Source: Ruminococcaceae bacterium UBA3751
Lineage (GTDB): Bacteria; Bacillota; Clostridia; Oscillospirales; Acutalibacteraceae
Assembly (NCBI GenBank): GCA_002371215.1
Contig: DFGL01000090.1
Location: 1-18,880, forward strand
Length of the DNA stretch: 18,880 nucleotides
Direction: 5' to 3'
Positions within the stretch are counted from its first letter, which is position 1; each line of letters begins with the position of its first letter. The notes under the pieces were generated by a model that was not told where the DNA came from, did no database searches, and saw only the letters and a list, made by a program, of their open reading frames with translations. This document shows, in pieces, positions 1-5,659 of the stretch. Position numbers and translations under genes: made by a program.

Positions 1-11
1 ATATAATTAAA

Positions 12-30
12 TGTTTTGCGGAGCAAAACA
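12..30. other. Hairpin-forming inverted repeat near the left edge
   Basis: TGTTTTGC (12-19) and GCAAAACA (23-30) are perfect 8-bp arms around a 3-base loop. On the plus strand the hairpin is followed by a partly T-rich stretch (GACATTTTCTTT), so it may be the terminator of a plus-strand gene ending left of the window. The T run is interrupted, so this is tentative. Confidence 0.35.
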
Positions 31-62
31 GACATTTTCTTTACTCTTTTTTCTTTTCACCG

Positions 63-148
63 GAAAAAGTCGCGCGAGGGGAAAAGAGAAGAGTGAAGAG
101 TGAAAAGTGAAGAGTACAAAAAGAAAAAGCCGCTTACGCGACTTTTTC
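63..148. repeat. 12-bp perfect inverted repeat around the heptamer tract
   Basis: GAAAAAGTCGCG at 63-74 is the exact reverse complement of CGCGACTTTTTC at 137-148. The right arm is also part of the local terminator hairpin of the neighbouring tRNA-Ser gene, so the left arm could compete for pairing or be a relic of a duplicated terminator. The 62 bases between the arms hold the GAAGAGT repeats. Confidence 0.6.
88..115. repeat. Tandem heptamer repeat, four GAAGAGT-type units
   Basis: Four contiguous 7-base units are present: GAAGAGT (88-94), GAAGAGT (95-101), GAAAAGT (102-108) and GAAGAGT (109-115). Three are identical and one has a single change. The tract is noncoding: open frames across it give only low-complexity Ser/Leu/Phe-rich translations. 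Units like TTCACTC/GAAGAGT recur in intergenic DNA of some gut Clostridia from memory, but this cannot be checked here. Confidence 0.85.
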
Positions 149-152
149 TTTT
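118..152 (-). terminator. Terminator of tRNA-Ser(UGA)
   Basis: A-rich and T-rich arms (118-129 and 142-153) flank a CGC/GCG core with a TTAC loop and one C/A mismatch. On the minus strand the stem begins directly at the tRNA CCA end and runs into U-rich sequence, as expected for an intrinsic terminator of the tRNA transcript. Confidence 0.75.
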
Positions 153-240
153 TGGCGGAGAGGATGGGATTCGAACCCATGTGGGCAGGGCCCAAACGGT
201 TTTCAAGACCGCCTCGTTATGACCACTTCGATACCTCTGC
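153..240 (-). tRNA. tRNA-Ser, anticodon UGA
   Basis: On the minus strand this folds as a class II tRNA. It has an acceptor stem, D arm, an anticodon stem with loop containing TGA, a long variable arm (TGGGC-CCT-GCCCA) typical of serine, a T arm with GTTCGAAT, discriminator G and an encoded CCA (complement of 153-155). The anticodon UGA reads UCA and other UCN codons. The acceptor stem reads GCAGAGG against CCTCTCC, leaving a C-C mismatch at position 2:71. All other pairs are intact and it has its own promoter and terminator, so it is probably functional. Confidence 0.93.
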
Positions 241-257
241 ATTCATAATGCTTAGTT

Positions 258-286
258 ATATTAACATAACTTAATTATAAAGTCAA
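258..286 (-). promoter_or_regulatory. Promoter of tRNA-Ser(UGA)
   Basis: On the minus strand, -35 TTGACT (complement of 281-286) and -10 TAATAT (complement of 258-263) are separated by 17 bases, about 17 bases upstream of the tRNA 5' end. The -10 lies within an AGTTAT/ATAACT dyad (254-259, 266-271), which may be chance in AT-rich DNA. Confidence 0.6.
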
Positions 287-319
287 GCAAAAAAATGAAT
301 TTATTCTTTAAGTTTTCAC

Positions 320-348
320 TTGACTTTTATGCGCCTATATGATAAAGT
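320..348 (+). promoter_or_regulatory. Promoter of tRNA-Ser(GCU)
   Basis: -35 TTGACT (320-325) and a weak -10 TAAAGT (343-348) lie 17 bases apart, ahead of the tRNA that starts at 393. The predicted 5' leader is about 38 bases and would be removed by RNase P. It is arranged back to back with the promoter of the other serine tRNA. Confidence 0.55.
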
Positions 349-392
349 ATTTAAGCACGATAAGTAAATCTTGACAGGAAACTAAGTCACAC

Positions 393-483
393 GCAGAAGT
401 ACTCAAGTTGGTGACGAGGCGCCCCTGCTAAGGGCGTAGGGTGGGCAACTGCCGCGAGAGTTCGAGTCTCTCCTTCTGCGCCA
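393..483 (+). tRNA. tRNA-Ser, anticodon GCU
   Basis: This is a class II tRNA with a fully paired acceptor stem (GCAGAAG with CTTCTGC), anticodon loop with GCT, a long variable arm typical of serine, a T arm with GTTCGAGT, discriminator G and encoded CCA (481-483). It reads the AGC/AGU serine codons. Together with the divergent UGA isoacceptor it forms a serine tRNA pair. Confidence 0.96.
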
Positions 484-484
484 A

Positions 485-512
485 AAAAAGGACTGCAAAT
501 GCAGTTCTTTTT
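485..512 (+). terminator. Terminator of tRNA-Ser(GCU)
   Basis: The stem AAAAAGGACTGC (485-496) pairs with GCAGTTCTTTTT (501-512) with one G-U pair and an AAAT loop. It follows the tRNA CCA end by one base and is continued by further T-rich sequence. Confidence 0.85.
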
Positions 513-538
513 AATTTTTTATCTTTTATATAACGAAT

Positions 539-562
539 AAAGCCGTCCTTCAGGACGGCTTT
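539..562 (-). terminator. Terminator after the zinc-ribbon gene
   Basis: A perfect 10-bp stem (AAAGCCGTCC, 539-548, with GGACGGCTTT, 553-562) has a 4-base loop and lies 4 bases beyond the stop codon of the minus-strand zinc-ribbon gene. The GC-rich core with T-rich arms fits an intrinsic terminator. Because it is symmetrical it may also back up the plus-strand tRNA terminator. Confidence 0.75.
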
Positions 563-566
563 TAGA

Positions 567-863
567 CTACTCGGATTCTTCATTGGCTTTTTCTTCGCTC
601 AGTTTAGCGAAGCATTCACTGCAGTACACCGGACGGTCTTCTTTAGGTTCAAAAGGTACTTTGCAGTCTTTTCCGCATTGTGCGCAAACTGCATCATGCA
701 TTTCTCTTGGAGCTTTTGCTGCTGCTTTCCTTTTGTCTCTGCAAGATTTACAACGCTGCGGCTCATTAACAAAGCCCTTTTCAGCATAGAACTCCTGCTC
801 TCCTGCAGTGAAAACAAATTCGTTGTTGCATTCTTTGCAAACTAAAACTTTGTCTTCGTACAT
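567..863 (-). CDS. Small double zinc-ribbon protein
   Basis: This 98-residue protein has eight cysteines in four CxxC pairs: C9/C12 and C38/C41 in the N-terminal half, C60/C63 and C81/C84 in the C-terminal half. The second half matches the CxxC-x17-CxxC zinc-binding pattern exactly (17 residues between the pairs). The first resembles the 'probable zinc-ribbon' family (zf-trcl type). The linker is rich in Lys, Arg and Ala and the tail is acidic. Such proteins are presumed to bind zinc and perhaps nucleic acid, but no biochemical role is established to my knowledge. GAGAGG lies 12 bases before the ATG. It lies downstream of the sigma-factor gene on the same strand with a 104-base gap, and I found no convincing promoter in that gap, so co-transcription is possible. 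Function is unknown. Confidence 0.85.
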   Translation of the reverse strand: MYEDKVLVCKECNNEFVFTAGEQEFYAEKGFVNEPQRCKSCRDKRKAAAKAPREMHDAVCAQCGKDCKVPFEPKEDRPVYCSECFAKLSEEKANEESE

Positions 864-967
864 TATCCATTTCTACCTCTCTAAAGATTTTGCCGGGGGA
901 AAATGGTGTAAGAATAGCTTAAGCAGTGAACAAGCTGATTTCTTAAACCTTGATGCTGGGGAAATAT

Positions 968-1537
968 TCAAAAAGTAACTCCGCTGAGTTTCTTACGAAT
1001 ACGTTGAATAGCATTGTCTACGGATTTTTGATTTTTTCCGAGTTTTTCAGCAATCTCACCGTATGAACAGCCTACAATATGAAGCCTTAAAACCTCATTT
1101 TCAAAGCTGGACAATCCTTCGTACAAAATATCTGTCAAAGTTGAAACGCTTTCTTTAGCAAGATATTCATCTTCAGCGCTTAAAACGTACTGAGCTTCAA
1201 GCGCAGCGTCGTCAATACCAATAATACTTTCCTGGGGAATATCCTTTAAACGGGAAACCCTTTTTATAGCGTTACGGATAGAATTATTAATGCATCTCGA
1301 CGCATAAGTGATAAATTTAGTATCTTTCTGAGTATTAAATGACTTAATTGCAGCAAGCAGTCCGATCATGCCTTCCTGAATTAAATCGTCTTTTTCGAGA
1401 GGAGCATTGATGTACTTAGAAGCTATAAAATCAACTATATTCCTGTATTTTTCGATTAATTCATTAAGTGCATTCTCGTTATCGTCTTTAATTTCACGGA
1501 GAAGCAATAAATCTGTGCTGTTAAAACTATCAGACAT
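968..1537 (-). CDS. RNA polymerase sigma factor, SigH (Spo0H)-like
   Basis: This 189-residue sigma-70 family protein directs core RNA polymerase to specific promoters. Region 2 spans about residues 25-95 and contains LIQEGMIGL (52-60), the core-binding helix signature, followed by the -10 recognition part. Region 4 spans about 135-186 with a helix-turn-helix (YGEIAEKLGKNQKSVDNAIQ). The SVDNAIQRIRKKL segment closely resembles B. subtilis SigH, which controls entry to sporulation and competence. Region 3 is reduced, as in SigH. It is shorter than B. subtilis SigH (about 218 aa), so a related non-sporulation sigma factor is possible. A GGGAGGAG ribosome site lies just before the ATG. A minus-strand promoter with 17-base spacing precedes it. 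No anti-sigma gene is adjacent. Confidence 0.8.
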   Translation of the reverse strand: MSDSFNSTDLLLLREIKDDNENALNELIEKYRNIVDFIASKYINAPLEKDDLIQEGMIGLLAAIKSFNTQKDTKFITYASRCINNSIRNAIKRVSRLKDIPQESIIGIDDAALEAQYVLSAEDEYLAKESVSTLTDILYEGLSSFENEVLRLHIVGCSYGEIAEKLGKNQKSVDNAIQRIRKKLSGVTF

Positions 1538-1573
1538 ATGCTCCTCCCGATACTACATAATATGATAAATATT

Positions 1574-1602
1574 ATAATATCGTATATTTAAAAATTAGTC
1601 AA
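1574..1602 (-). promoter_or_regulatory. Promoter of the SigH-like gene
   Basis: On the minus strand, -35 TTGACT (complement of 1597-1602) and -10 TATTAT (complement of 1574-1579) are separated by exactly 17 bases, about 37 bases upstream of the start codon. This is a vegetative sigma-A type promoter. Confidence 0.7.
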
Positions 1603-1670
1603 CTGTTTTTCGTAAAAATGGACAAAATTCTGAATACTTTGTTAAAAAGTTTAATAAATATTGATTGAGT

Positions 1671-2765
1671 TTAAACATTAAACCTGAAAAGTACAATATC
1701 TCCGTCTTGCATGACATATTCCTTGCCTTCGCTTCTGACTAATCCTTTTTCTTTTGCAGCAGCCATAGATCCGCAAGCCATCAAATCCTCAAATGAAACA
1801 ACCTCTGCGCGAATAAAGCCTCTTTCAAAATCAGTGTGAATTTTACCTGCTGCCTGAGGCGCTTTTGTTCCTTTTTTAATTGTCCATGCTCTTACTTCCG
1901 GTTTACCGGCTGTGAGATAGCTGATTAAGCCGAGCAGGGAGTAGCTCTTTTTTATAAGTCTGTCAAGACAAGAGCTTTCAAGCCCCATATCCTCTAAAAA
2001 TGCCTGTTTTTCATCTTCCTCAAGTTCTGATATTTCAGCTTCCATTTCAGCACAAATCGGAAACGTTTCGCTGCCCTCAGCGTCTGCTATTTCCTTAACG
2101 GCTTTGTAGTATTCGTTATTTTCAATGCCGTCAAGAAAATCGTTTTCACCTGTGTTACAAGCGTAAATTACAGGCTTTATCGTCAGTAGTGAAATATCTT
2201 TCAGATAAGCCTTTTCATCATCGCTGATTTCAACGGCTCTTGCAGTTTTACCGCTTTCCATTTCTGACTTTAGTCTTTCAAGAAACGCAACCTCGTTAGC
2301 AATAGTTTTGTCGCCCTTCATCGCTTTTTTTCGTGAATCAATTCGGCGAGACAATATGTCAAGGTCTGAAAGAATCAGTTCAAGGTTAATAGTTTCTATG
2401 TCTCTTTTAGGATCGACGTTTCCGTCAACGTGAGTTATATCATCATTGTCAAAGCATCTTACAACGTGAATAATCGCATCAACCTCTCTGATATGAGAAA
2501 GGAATTTATTACCAAGCCCTTCGCCGTTGCTAGCGCCTTTTACAAGGCCTGCAATATCAACAAATTCAATCGTTGCAGGAGTAAATTTATCAGGGTTGTA
2601 CATTTCTGCAAGCTTATCAAGCCTCTCGTCAGGTACGCTAACCATACCTACGTTAGGCTCTATAGTGCAAAAAGGATAGTTTGCACTTTGCGCGCCTGCA
2701 TTTGTAATTGCGTTAAAAAGTGTGCTTTTGCCGACGTTCGGCAGTCCAACCATTCCGAGTTTCAT
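1671..2765 (-). CDS. ychF: YchF/OLA1-type P-loop ATPase
   Basis: This 364-residue protein has the usual full length for YchF. The nucleotide-binding domain shows the P-loop GLPNVGKST (7-15), a DIAG switch motif (70-73) and NTGE (204-207) in place of the NKxD guanine-specificity motif, which explains why this TRAFAC-class family prefers ATP over GTP. A coiled-coil insertion lies at about 125-195, and the C-terminal TGS domain runs from about residue 279 to the end. YchF binds ribosomes and has been linked to oxidative stress response and translation; it acts in the cytoplasm. AAAGGAAA lies just before the ATG. It is transcribed away from ilvB from a promoter facing the ilvB promoter. No terminator is visible between it and the downstream sigma-factor gene. 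Confidence 0.97.
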   Translation of the reverse strand: MKLGMVGLPNVGKSTLFNAITNAGAQSANYPFCTIEPNVGMVSVPDERLDKLAEMYNPDKFTPATIEFVDIAGLVKGASNGEGLGNKFLSHIREVDAIIHVVRCFDNDDITHVDGNVDPKRDIETINLELILSDLDILSRRIDSRKKAMKGDKTIANEVAFLERLKSEMESGKTARAVEISDDEKAYLKDISLLTIKPVIYACNTGENDFLDGIENNEYYKAVKEIADAEGSETFPICAEMEAEISELEEDEKQAFLEDMGLESSCLDRLIKKSYSLLGLISYLTAGKPEVRAWTIKKGTKAPQAAGKIHTDFERGFIRAEVVSFEDLMACGSMAAAKEKGLVRSEGKEYVMQDGDIVLFRFNV

Positions 2766-2803
2766 ATATGTTTCCTTTCAGTTTGAGTGATTTTAGTAAA
2801 TAC

Positions 2804-2832
2804 ACTATACAACAATTTTTATCCTTTTACAA
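2804..2832 (-). promoter_or_regulatory. Promoter of ychF
   Basis: On the minus strand, -35 TTGTAA (complement of 2827-2832) and -10 TATAGT (complement of 2804-2809) have a 17-base spacer, about 38 bases before the ychF start codon. The -35 overlaps the first 3 bases of the CAAGTAATTACTTG palindrome. Confidence 0.6.
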
Positions 2833-2843
2833 GTAATTACTTG
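2830..2843. promoter_or_regulatory. 14-bp perfect palindrome between divergent -35 boxes
   Basis: CAAGTAATTACTTG is its own reverse complement over all 14 bases. Its left three bases belong to the ychF -35 box and its right three to the ilvB -35 box, so a bound dimer would occlude both promoters or bridge them. No regulator is identified; operator function is inference. Confidence 0.5.
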
Positions 2844-2869
2844 ACAACTTATTTCAAATAAACTAAAAT
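2841..2869 (+). promoter_or_regulatory. Promoter of ilvBN
   Basis: A consensus -35 TTGACA (2841-2846) and near-consensus -10 TAAAAT (2864-2869) are separated by 17 bases. Transcription should start near 2876, leaving a leader of only about 29 bases before the ilvB ATG. That is too short for a T-box or peptide-leader attenuator. Confidence 0.8.
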
Positions 2870-2904
2870 ATTTTATAAATTTATTCCGAAAAGAGGAATG
2901 AAAA

Positions 2905-4554
2905 ATGCTTCTCAACGGATCTCAGATTGTCCTTGAAACCCTGAAAGAACAGGGCGTAGATACAATTTTCGGATATCCAGGCGGAACAATTATTAATATT
3001 TATGATGAATTATATAAATACGGCGATACTTTTAAGCATATTTTAACCGCTCACGAACAGGCTGCCGCTCACGCTGCAGACGGATACGCAAGAGCAACAG
3101 GAAAGGTCGGCGTATGTTTTGCTACATCAGGACCCGGAGCAACTAATCTTGTAACGGGCATTGCAACTGCTTATCTCGACTCAATTCCGATAGTTGCTAT
3201 CACTGCTAACGTTTCAAATAATCTTATTGGCAGAGATACTTTTCAGGAGGTTGATATAAGCGGTATTACTATGCCTATAACCAAGCATAACTTCCTTGTT
3301 AAAGACGTTGAAGACTTAGCGGCGACTGTTCGTAAAGCTTTTAAAATTGCCAAGAGCGGACGAAAAGGCCCCGTTCTGATTGATATTCCAAAGGACGTTA
3401 CCTCTGCAATTTGTGAGTATGTTGCTGAACCGGAGCAGGAGGCAAAGCCGACTAAACTTCCGTCTGAAAACAGCATTAAAAGAGCGGTAGAACTTTTACA
3501 AAATGCCAAAAGACCTCTTATTTATGCGGGCGGAGGAACAATCCTTTCCGACGTCGGTGAGGATTTAATTACTTTTGCCGAAAAACTTGACGCACCGGTT
3601 GTTTCAACGCTTATGGGAATTGGCGCTTTTCCAAATAATCATCCGCTTCATCTCGGATTAATAGGTATGCACGGTCACAGAGTGTGCAATATGGCAGCTC
3701 ATAACTGTGACGTCCTTATTACGTGTGGCGCACGGTTTTCTGACAGGGTTGCAGGAAGCAGAAAGACTTTTGCTCCGAATGCTGAAATACTGCATATTGA
3801 TATTGACGCTGCGGAAATGGATAAAAACATCAATTCAAATTATCACGTTAAAGGTGATTTAAAGGACGTTATTCCGCTTCTGACAAGAGAAATTGAACAG
3901 CTGGATCATAGCAGTTGGAAAAATGAGCTTTTGGAATATGAGGACGATTTTGAACAAAACGATATTGAAGGGTTTGTTAATCCCAAAACCCTTATTGAGA
4001 AGGTAGATGAATACTCATCCGATAATGCAATTATCGTAACCGACGTTGGTCAGCATCAGCTTTGGGCTGCACAGTTTTATAAGTTTAAATATCCGAGAAC
4101 GTTTCTTACTTCCGGCGGACTCGGCACTATGGGGTATTCACTCGGTGCTTCTATCGGATCAAAAATCGGAAAACCCGACAGAGAGGTAATCGTTTTCTGC
4201 GGCGACGGCGGATTTCATATGTGTATGCCGGAGCTTGCAACAATTATGAGTTACGGACTCAATGTTAAGATATTTATTCTGAATAATTCCGTTCTCGGTA
4301 TGGTTCACCAATGGCAGAAAATGTTTTGCGAAAGCCGTTTTTCAGAAACAGAACCTCACAGAAATACCGATTTTGTAAGGCTTTCCGATGCGTTTGGCGT
4401 AAAAGCATACCGAGTTAATACTAATAATGATATTGATTCTGTTGTGAAAGAAGCGTTAAATTACAACGGACCTGTCGTAGTGGACTGCAGAATTTCTCCG
4501 GAAAGCTCGGTTCTTCCCATGAAACCTATGGGTGGCGCCGATAAGAATATATAA
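2905..4554 (+). CDS. ilvB: Acetolactate synthase, large catalytic subunit
   Basis: This thiamine-diphosphate enzyme condenses two pyruvates to acetolactate, or pyruvate with 2-oxobutyrate to acetohydroxybutyrate, the first common step of branched-chain amino acid synthesis. The 549 residues fit the family. The N-terminal domain has GYPGG (23-27) and the catalytic glutamate E51 in AHEQAA. The central domain is the FAD-binding region (about 190-330). The C-terminal domain has the ThDP/metal motif beginning GDGGF (433) and ending in the NN pair at 460-461. AAGAGG sits 9 bases before the ATG at 2905. An ATG seven bases earlier is out of frame. It is followed by ilvN after 12 bases, so the holoenzyme subunits are co-expressed. 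Confidence 0.97.
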   Translation: MLLNGSQIVLETLKEQGVDTIFGYPGGTIINIYDELYKYGDTFKHILTAHEQAAAHAADGYARATGKVGVCFATSGPGATNLVTGIATAYLDSIPIVAITANVSNNLIGRDTFQEVDISGITMPITKHNFLVKDVEDLAATVRKAFKIAKSGRKGPVLIDIPKDVTSAICEYVAEPEQEAKPTKLPSENSIKRAVELLQNAKRPLIYAGGGTILSDVGEDLITFAEKLDAPVVSTLMGIGAFPNNHPLHLGLIGMHGHRVCNMAAHNCDVLITCGARFSDRVAGSRKTFAPNAEILHIDIDAAEMDKNINSNYHVKGDLKDVIPLLTREIEQLDHSSWKNELLEYEDDFEQNDIEGFVNPKTLIEKVDEYSSDNAIIVTDVGQHQLWAAQFYKFKYPRTFLTSGGLGTMGYSLGASIGSKIGKPDREVIVFCGDGGFHMCMPELATIMSYGLNVKIFILNNSVLGMVHQWQKMFCESRFSETEPHRNTDFVRLSDAFGVKAYRVNTNNDIDSVVKEALNYNGPVVVDCRISPESSVLPMKPMGGADKNI

Positions 4555-4566
4555 GGAGCTATATAT

Positions 4567-5082
4567 ATGATGGAAAAGCTTGTTTTATCCGTTCTCGTAG
4601 ATAACGAAAGCGGCGTACTTCAACGCGTTGCAAGCCTGTTTTCAAGGCGCGGATATAATATTTCATCACTTACGGTTTCGGAAACCGAGGATGAAGACTT
4701 TTCAAGAATGACGATAGAAGTACATACCGAGCCTGAAAATTTCAGGCAAATCAAAAGGCAGCTTCAAAAGCTTGAAATTGTAAAAAAGGTTTCCGAGCTT
4801 ACCGATGAAAACTCTGTTTCATCCGAACTGTTGCTAATAAAGGTAAAGGTTAAGGGCATAAATGAAAAAAACAAGCTCCTTGCTTTTAACGTAAAATACG
4901 GAGCAAGAGTTCTTGATATTTCGCTTGAAACGATGACTCTCGAATTTACCGGAAAAGGCGAAACCATTGATGAATTTGTTGATTATATTGAGAACAACTT
5001 CGGGGTTGTCGAGCTTGCGAGAACAGGTATCACGTCGCTTCACAGAGGTGAAGGTTCGTTCACCGAAAACGTTCAAGAATAA
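4567..5082 (+). CDS. ilvN: Acetolactate synthase, small regulatory subunit
   Basis: This 171-residue regulatory subunit activates the large subunit and normally confers valine feedback inhibition. The N-terminal ACT domain (about residues 4-80) begins with the typical VLVDNESGVLQRVASLFSRRGY pattern (shown here by its residues 9-30), whose loop binds valine between two subunits in this family. The C-terminal domain (about 85-165) activates the catalytic subunit. Length is typical for the Firmicute IlvN/IlvH type. AAGGAG overlaps the ilvB stop codon and is best spaced (8 bases) for the first of two adjacent ATGs. The pairing with ilvB supports the assignment. Confidence 0.96.
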   Translation: MMEKLVLSVLVDNESGVLQRVASLFSRRGYNISSLTVSETEDEDFSRMTIEVHTEPENFRQIKRQLQKLEIVKKVSELTDENSVSSELLLIKVKVKGINEKNKLLAFNVKYGARVLDISLETMTLEFTGKGETIDEFVDYIENNFGVVELARTGITSLHRGEGSFTENVQE

Positions 5083-5123
5083 TCAGTTTATCTTAGCGAA
5101 AATAGTGAAAGGATAAAAATATT

Positions 5124-5537
5124 ATGGAAAAAGCACTGATATTAGATGAGGAAACACTTAAAAAAGGATGGGGCGCAGAGGGACAGTATTGGTTCTCTGT
5201 CAATACGTATACAGTGAAAGATATTGCTGAAACTGCTGATATTGACCGTCCGCACGATTCAAGTGAAACTGAGTTTATGCTCTCTATCGGATATATTCCT
5301 TTTTTCCATGTTAACAGAATTGAGATGAGCAGAGCATATATCGAAGCTGTAGGCAGCAGAAAGTTAAAAGAAAGACTTTTAGCAGTTCCTGACAGCGAAT
5401 TTGTTAATACGTTCTGGAAATATTTTGACGCTTATAAACACCTTTCTGACGGCTATGAGGAATTTCAGCTTAATTATCTTATCAAAAAAGCCGTTGACTG
5501 GTGCGACGATAACGGCATTAAATGTATTGTTGAATAA
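5124..5537 (+). CDS. Conserved-looking hypothetical protein in the ilvBN operon
   Basis: I do not recognise this 137-residue protein with confidence. It has no signal peptide or membrane segment. It is acidic overall and aromatic-rich, with an N-terminal strand-like part (about 1-60, including YWFSVNTYTV) and a helical C-terminal part containing FWKYFDAYKHLSDGYEEF (97-114) and AVDWCDDNGI (123-132). The order 'short Ile-Pro motif, helical block, Phe/Tyr-rich block, final A-x-x-W-C/L helix' faintly recalls the UPF0158 family, but I cannot confirm this. GAAAGG precedes the ATG. The gap after ilvN is 41 bases with no terminator, and a clear terminator follows, so it is probably the last gene of the ilv transcript. 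Codon use looks like its neighbours. Confidence 0.8.
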   Translation: MEKALILDEETLKKGWGAEGQYWFSVNTYTVKDIAETADIDRPHDSSETEFMLSIGYIPFFHVNRIEMSRAYIEAVGSRKLKERLLAVPDSEFVNTFWKYFDAYKHLSDGYEEFQLNYLIKKAVDWCDDNGIKCIVE

Positions 5538-5542
5538 ATCTT

Positions 5543-5573
5543 AACGGAAGCAGAATTTTCTGTTTCCGTTTTA
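5543..5573 (+). terminator. Terminator of the ilvBN transcript
   Basis: AACGGAAGCAGAA (5543-5555) pairs with TTCTGTTTCCGTT (5558-5570) with one G-U pair, followed by a short T-rich run. It lies 5 bases after the stop codon of the hypothetical gene and separates the ilv unit from the ruvC operon. Confidence 0.8.
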
Positions 5574-5600
5574 TTAATATTAATTTAATAATATATATTA

Positions 5601-5629
5601 TTGCAATTACAGATATAGTGTGATATAAT
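5601..5629 (+). promoter_or_regulatory. Promoter of the ruvC-to-clpE operon
   Basis: -35 TTGCAA (5601-5606) and a consensus -10 TATAAT (5624-5629) are 17 bases apart. The -10 has an upstream TG (5621-5622), giving an extended -10 that can compensate for the imperfect -35. Start of transcription is expected near 5636, about 24 bases before the ruvC ATG. This is the only clear promoter I see ahead of 13 genes. Confidence 0.7.
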
Positions 5630-5639
5630 CAATTGATTA
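5626..5639. promoter_or_regulatory. 14-bp perfect palindrome over the ruvC promoter start region
   Basis: TAATCAATTGATTA is a perfect palindrome that begins inside the -10 box and ends at about +4. A dimeric repressor bound here would block initiation. It does not match the SOS LexA box of Firmicutes (CGAACRNRYGTTYC). AT-rich DNA makes chance palindromes more likely, so operator function is only a possibility. Confidence 0.35.
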
Positions 5640-5659
5640 ATTAATAGGGTAGTGTGCCT

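Noticed and set aside
57..242. Open frames of about 60 residues on the minus strand across 7-242
   Set aside because: They run through a tRNA gene, terminator and heptamer repeat and give low-complexity translations without a ribosome site.
371..376. Consensus TTGACA just before tRNA-Ser(GCU)
   Set aside because: A matching -10 would fall inside the tRNA gene at about 394; the pair at 320-348 fits better.
1569..1580. 12-bp palindrome ATATTATAATAT over the sigma gene -10 box
   Set aside because: It is pure A/T and follows naturally from the TATTAT hexamer, so it carries little information.
2430..2786. 118-residue open frame opposite ychF
   Set aside because: It lies antisense to a clearly conserved gene and has no recognisable motif or ribosome site.
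2766..2904. T-box or leader attenuator before ilvB
   Set aside because: The promoter lies too close to the start codon, and no hairpin with a T run or T-box sequence is visible.
5637..5644. TTAATTAA palindrome before ruvC
   Set aside because: It is eight A/T bases in an AT-rich leader, expected by chance.
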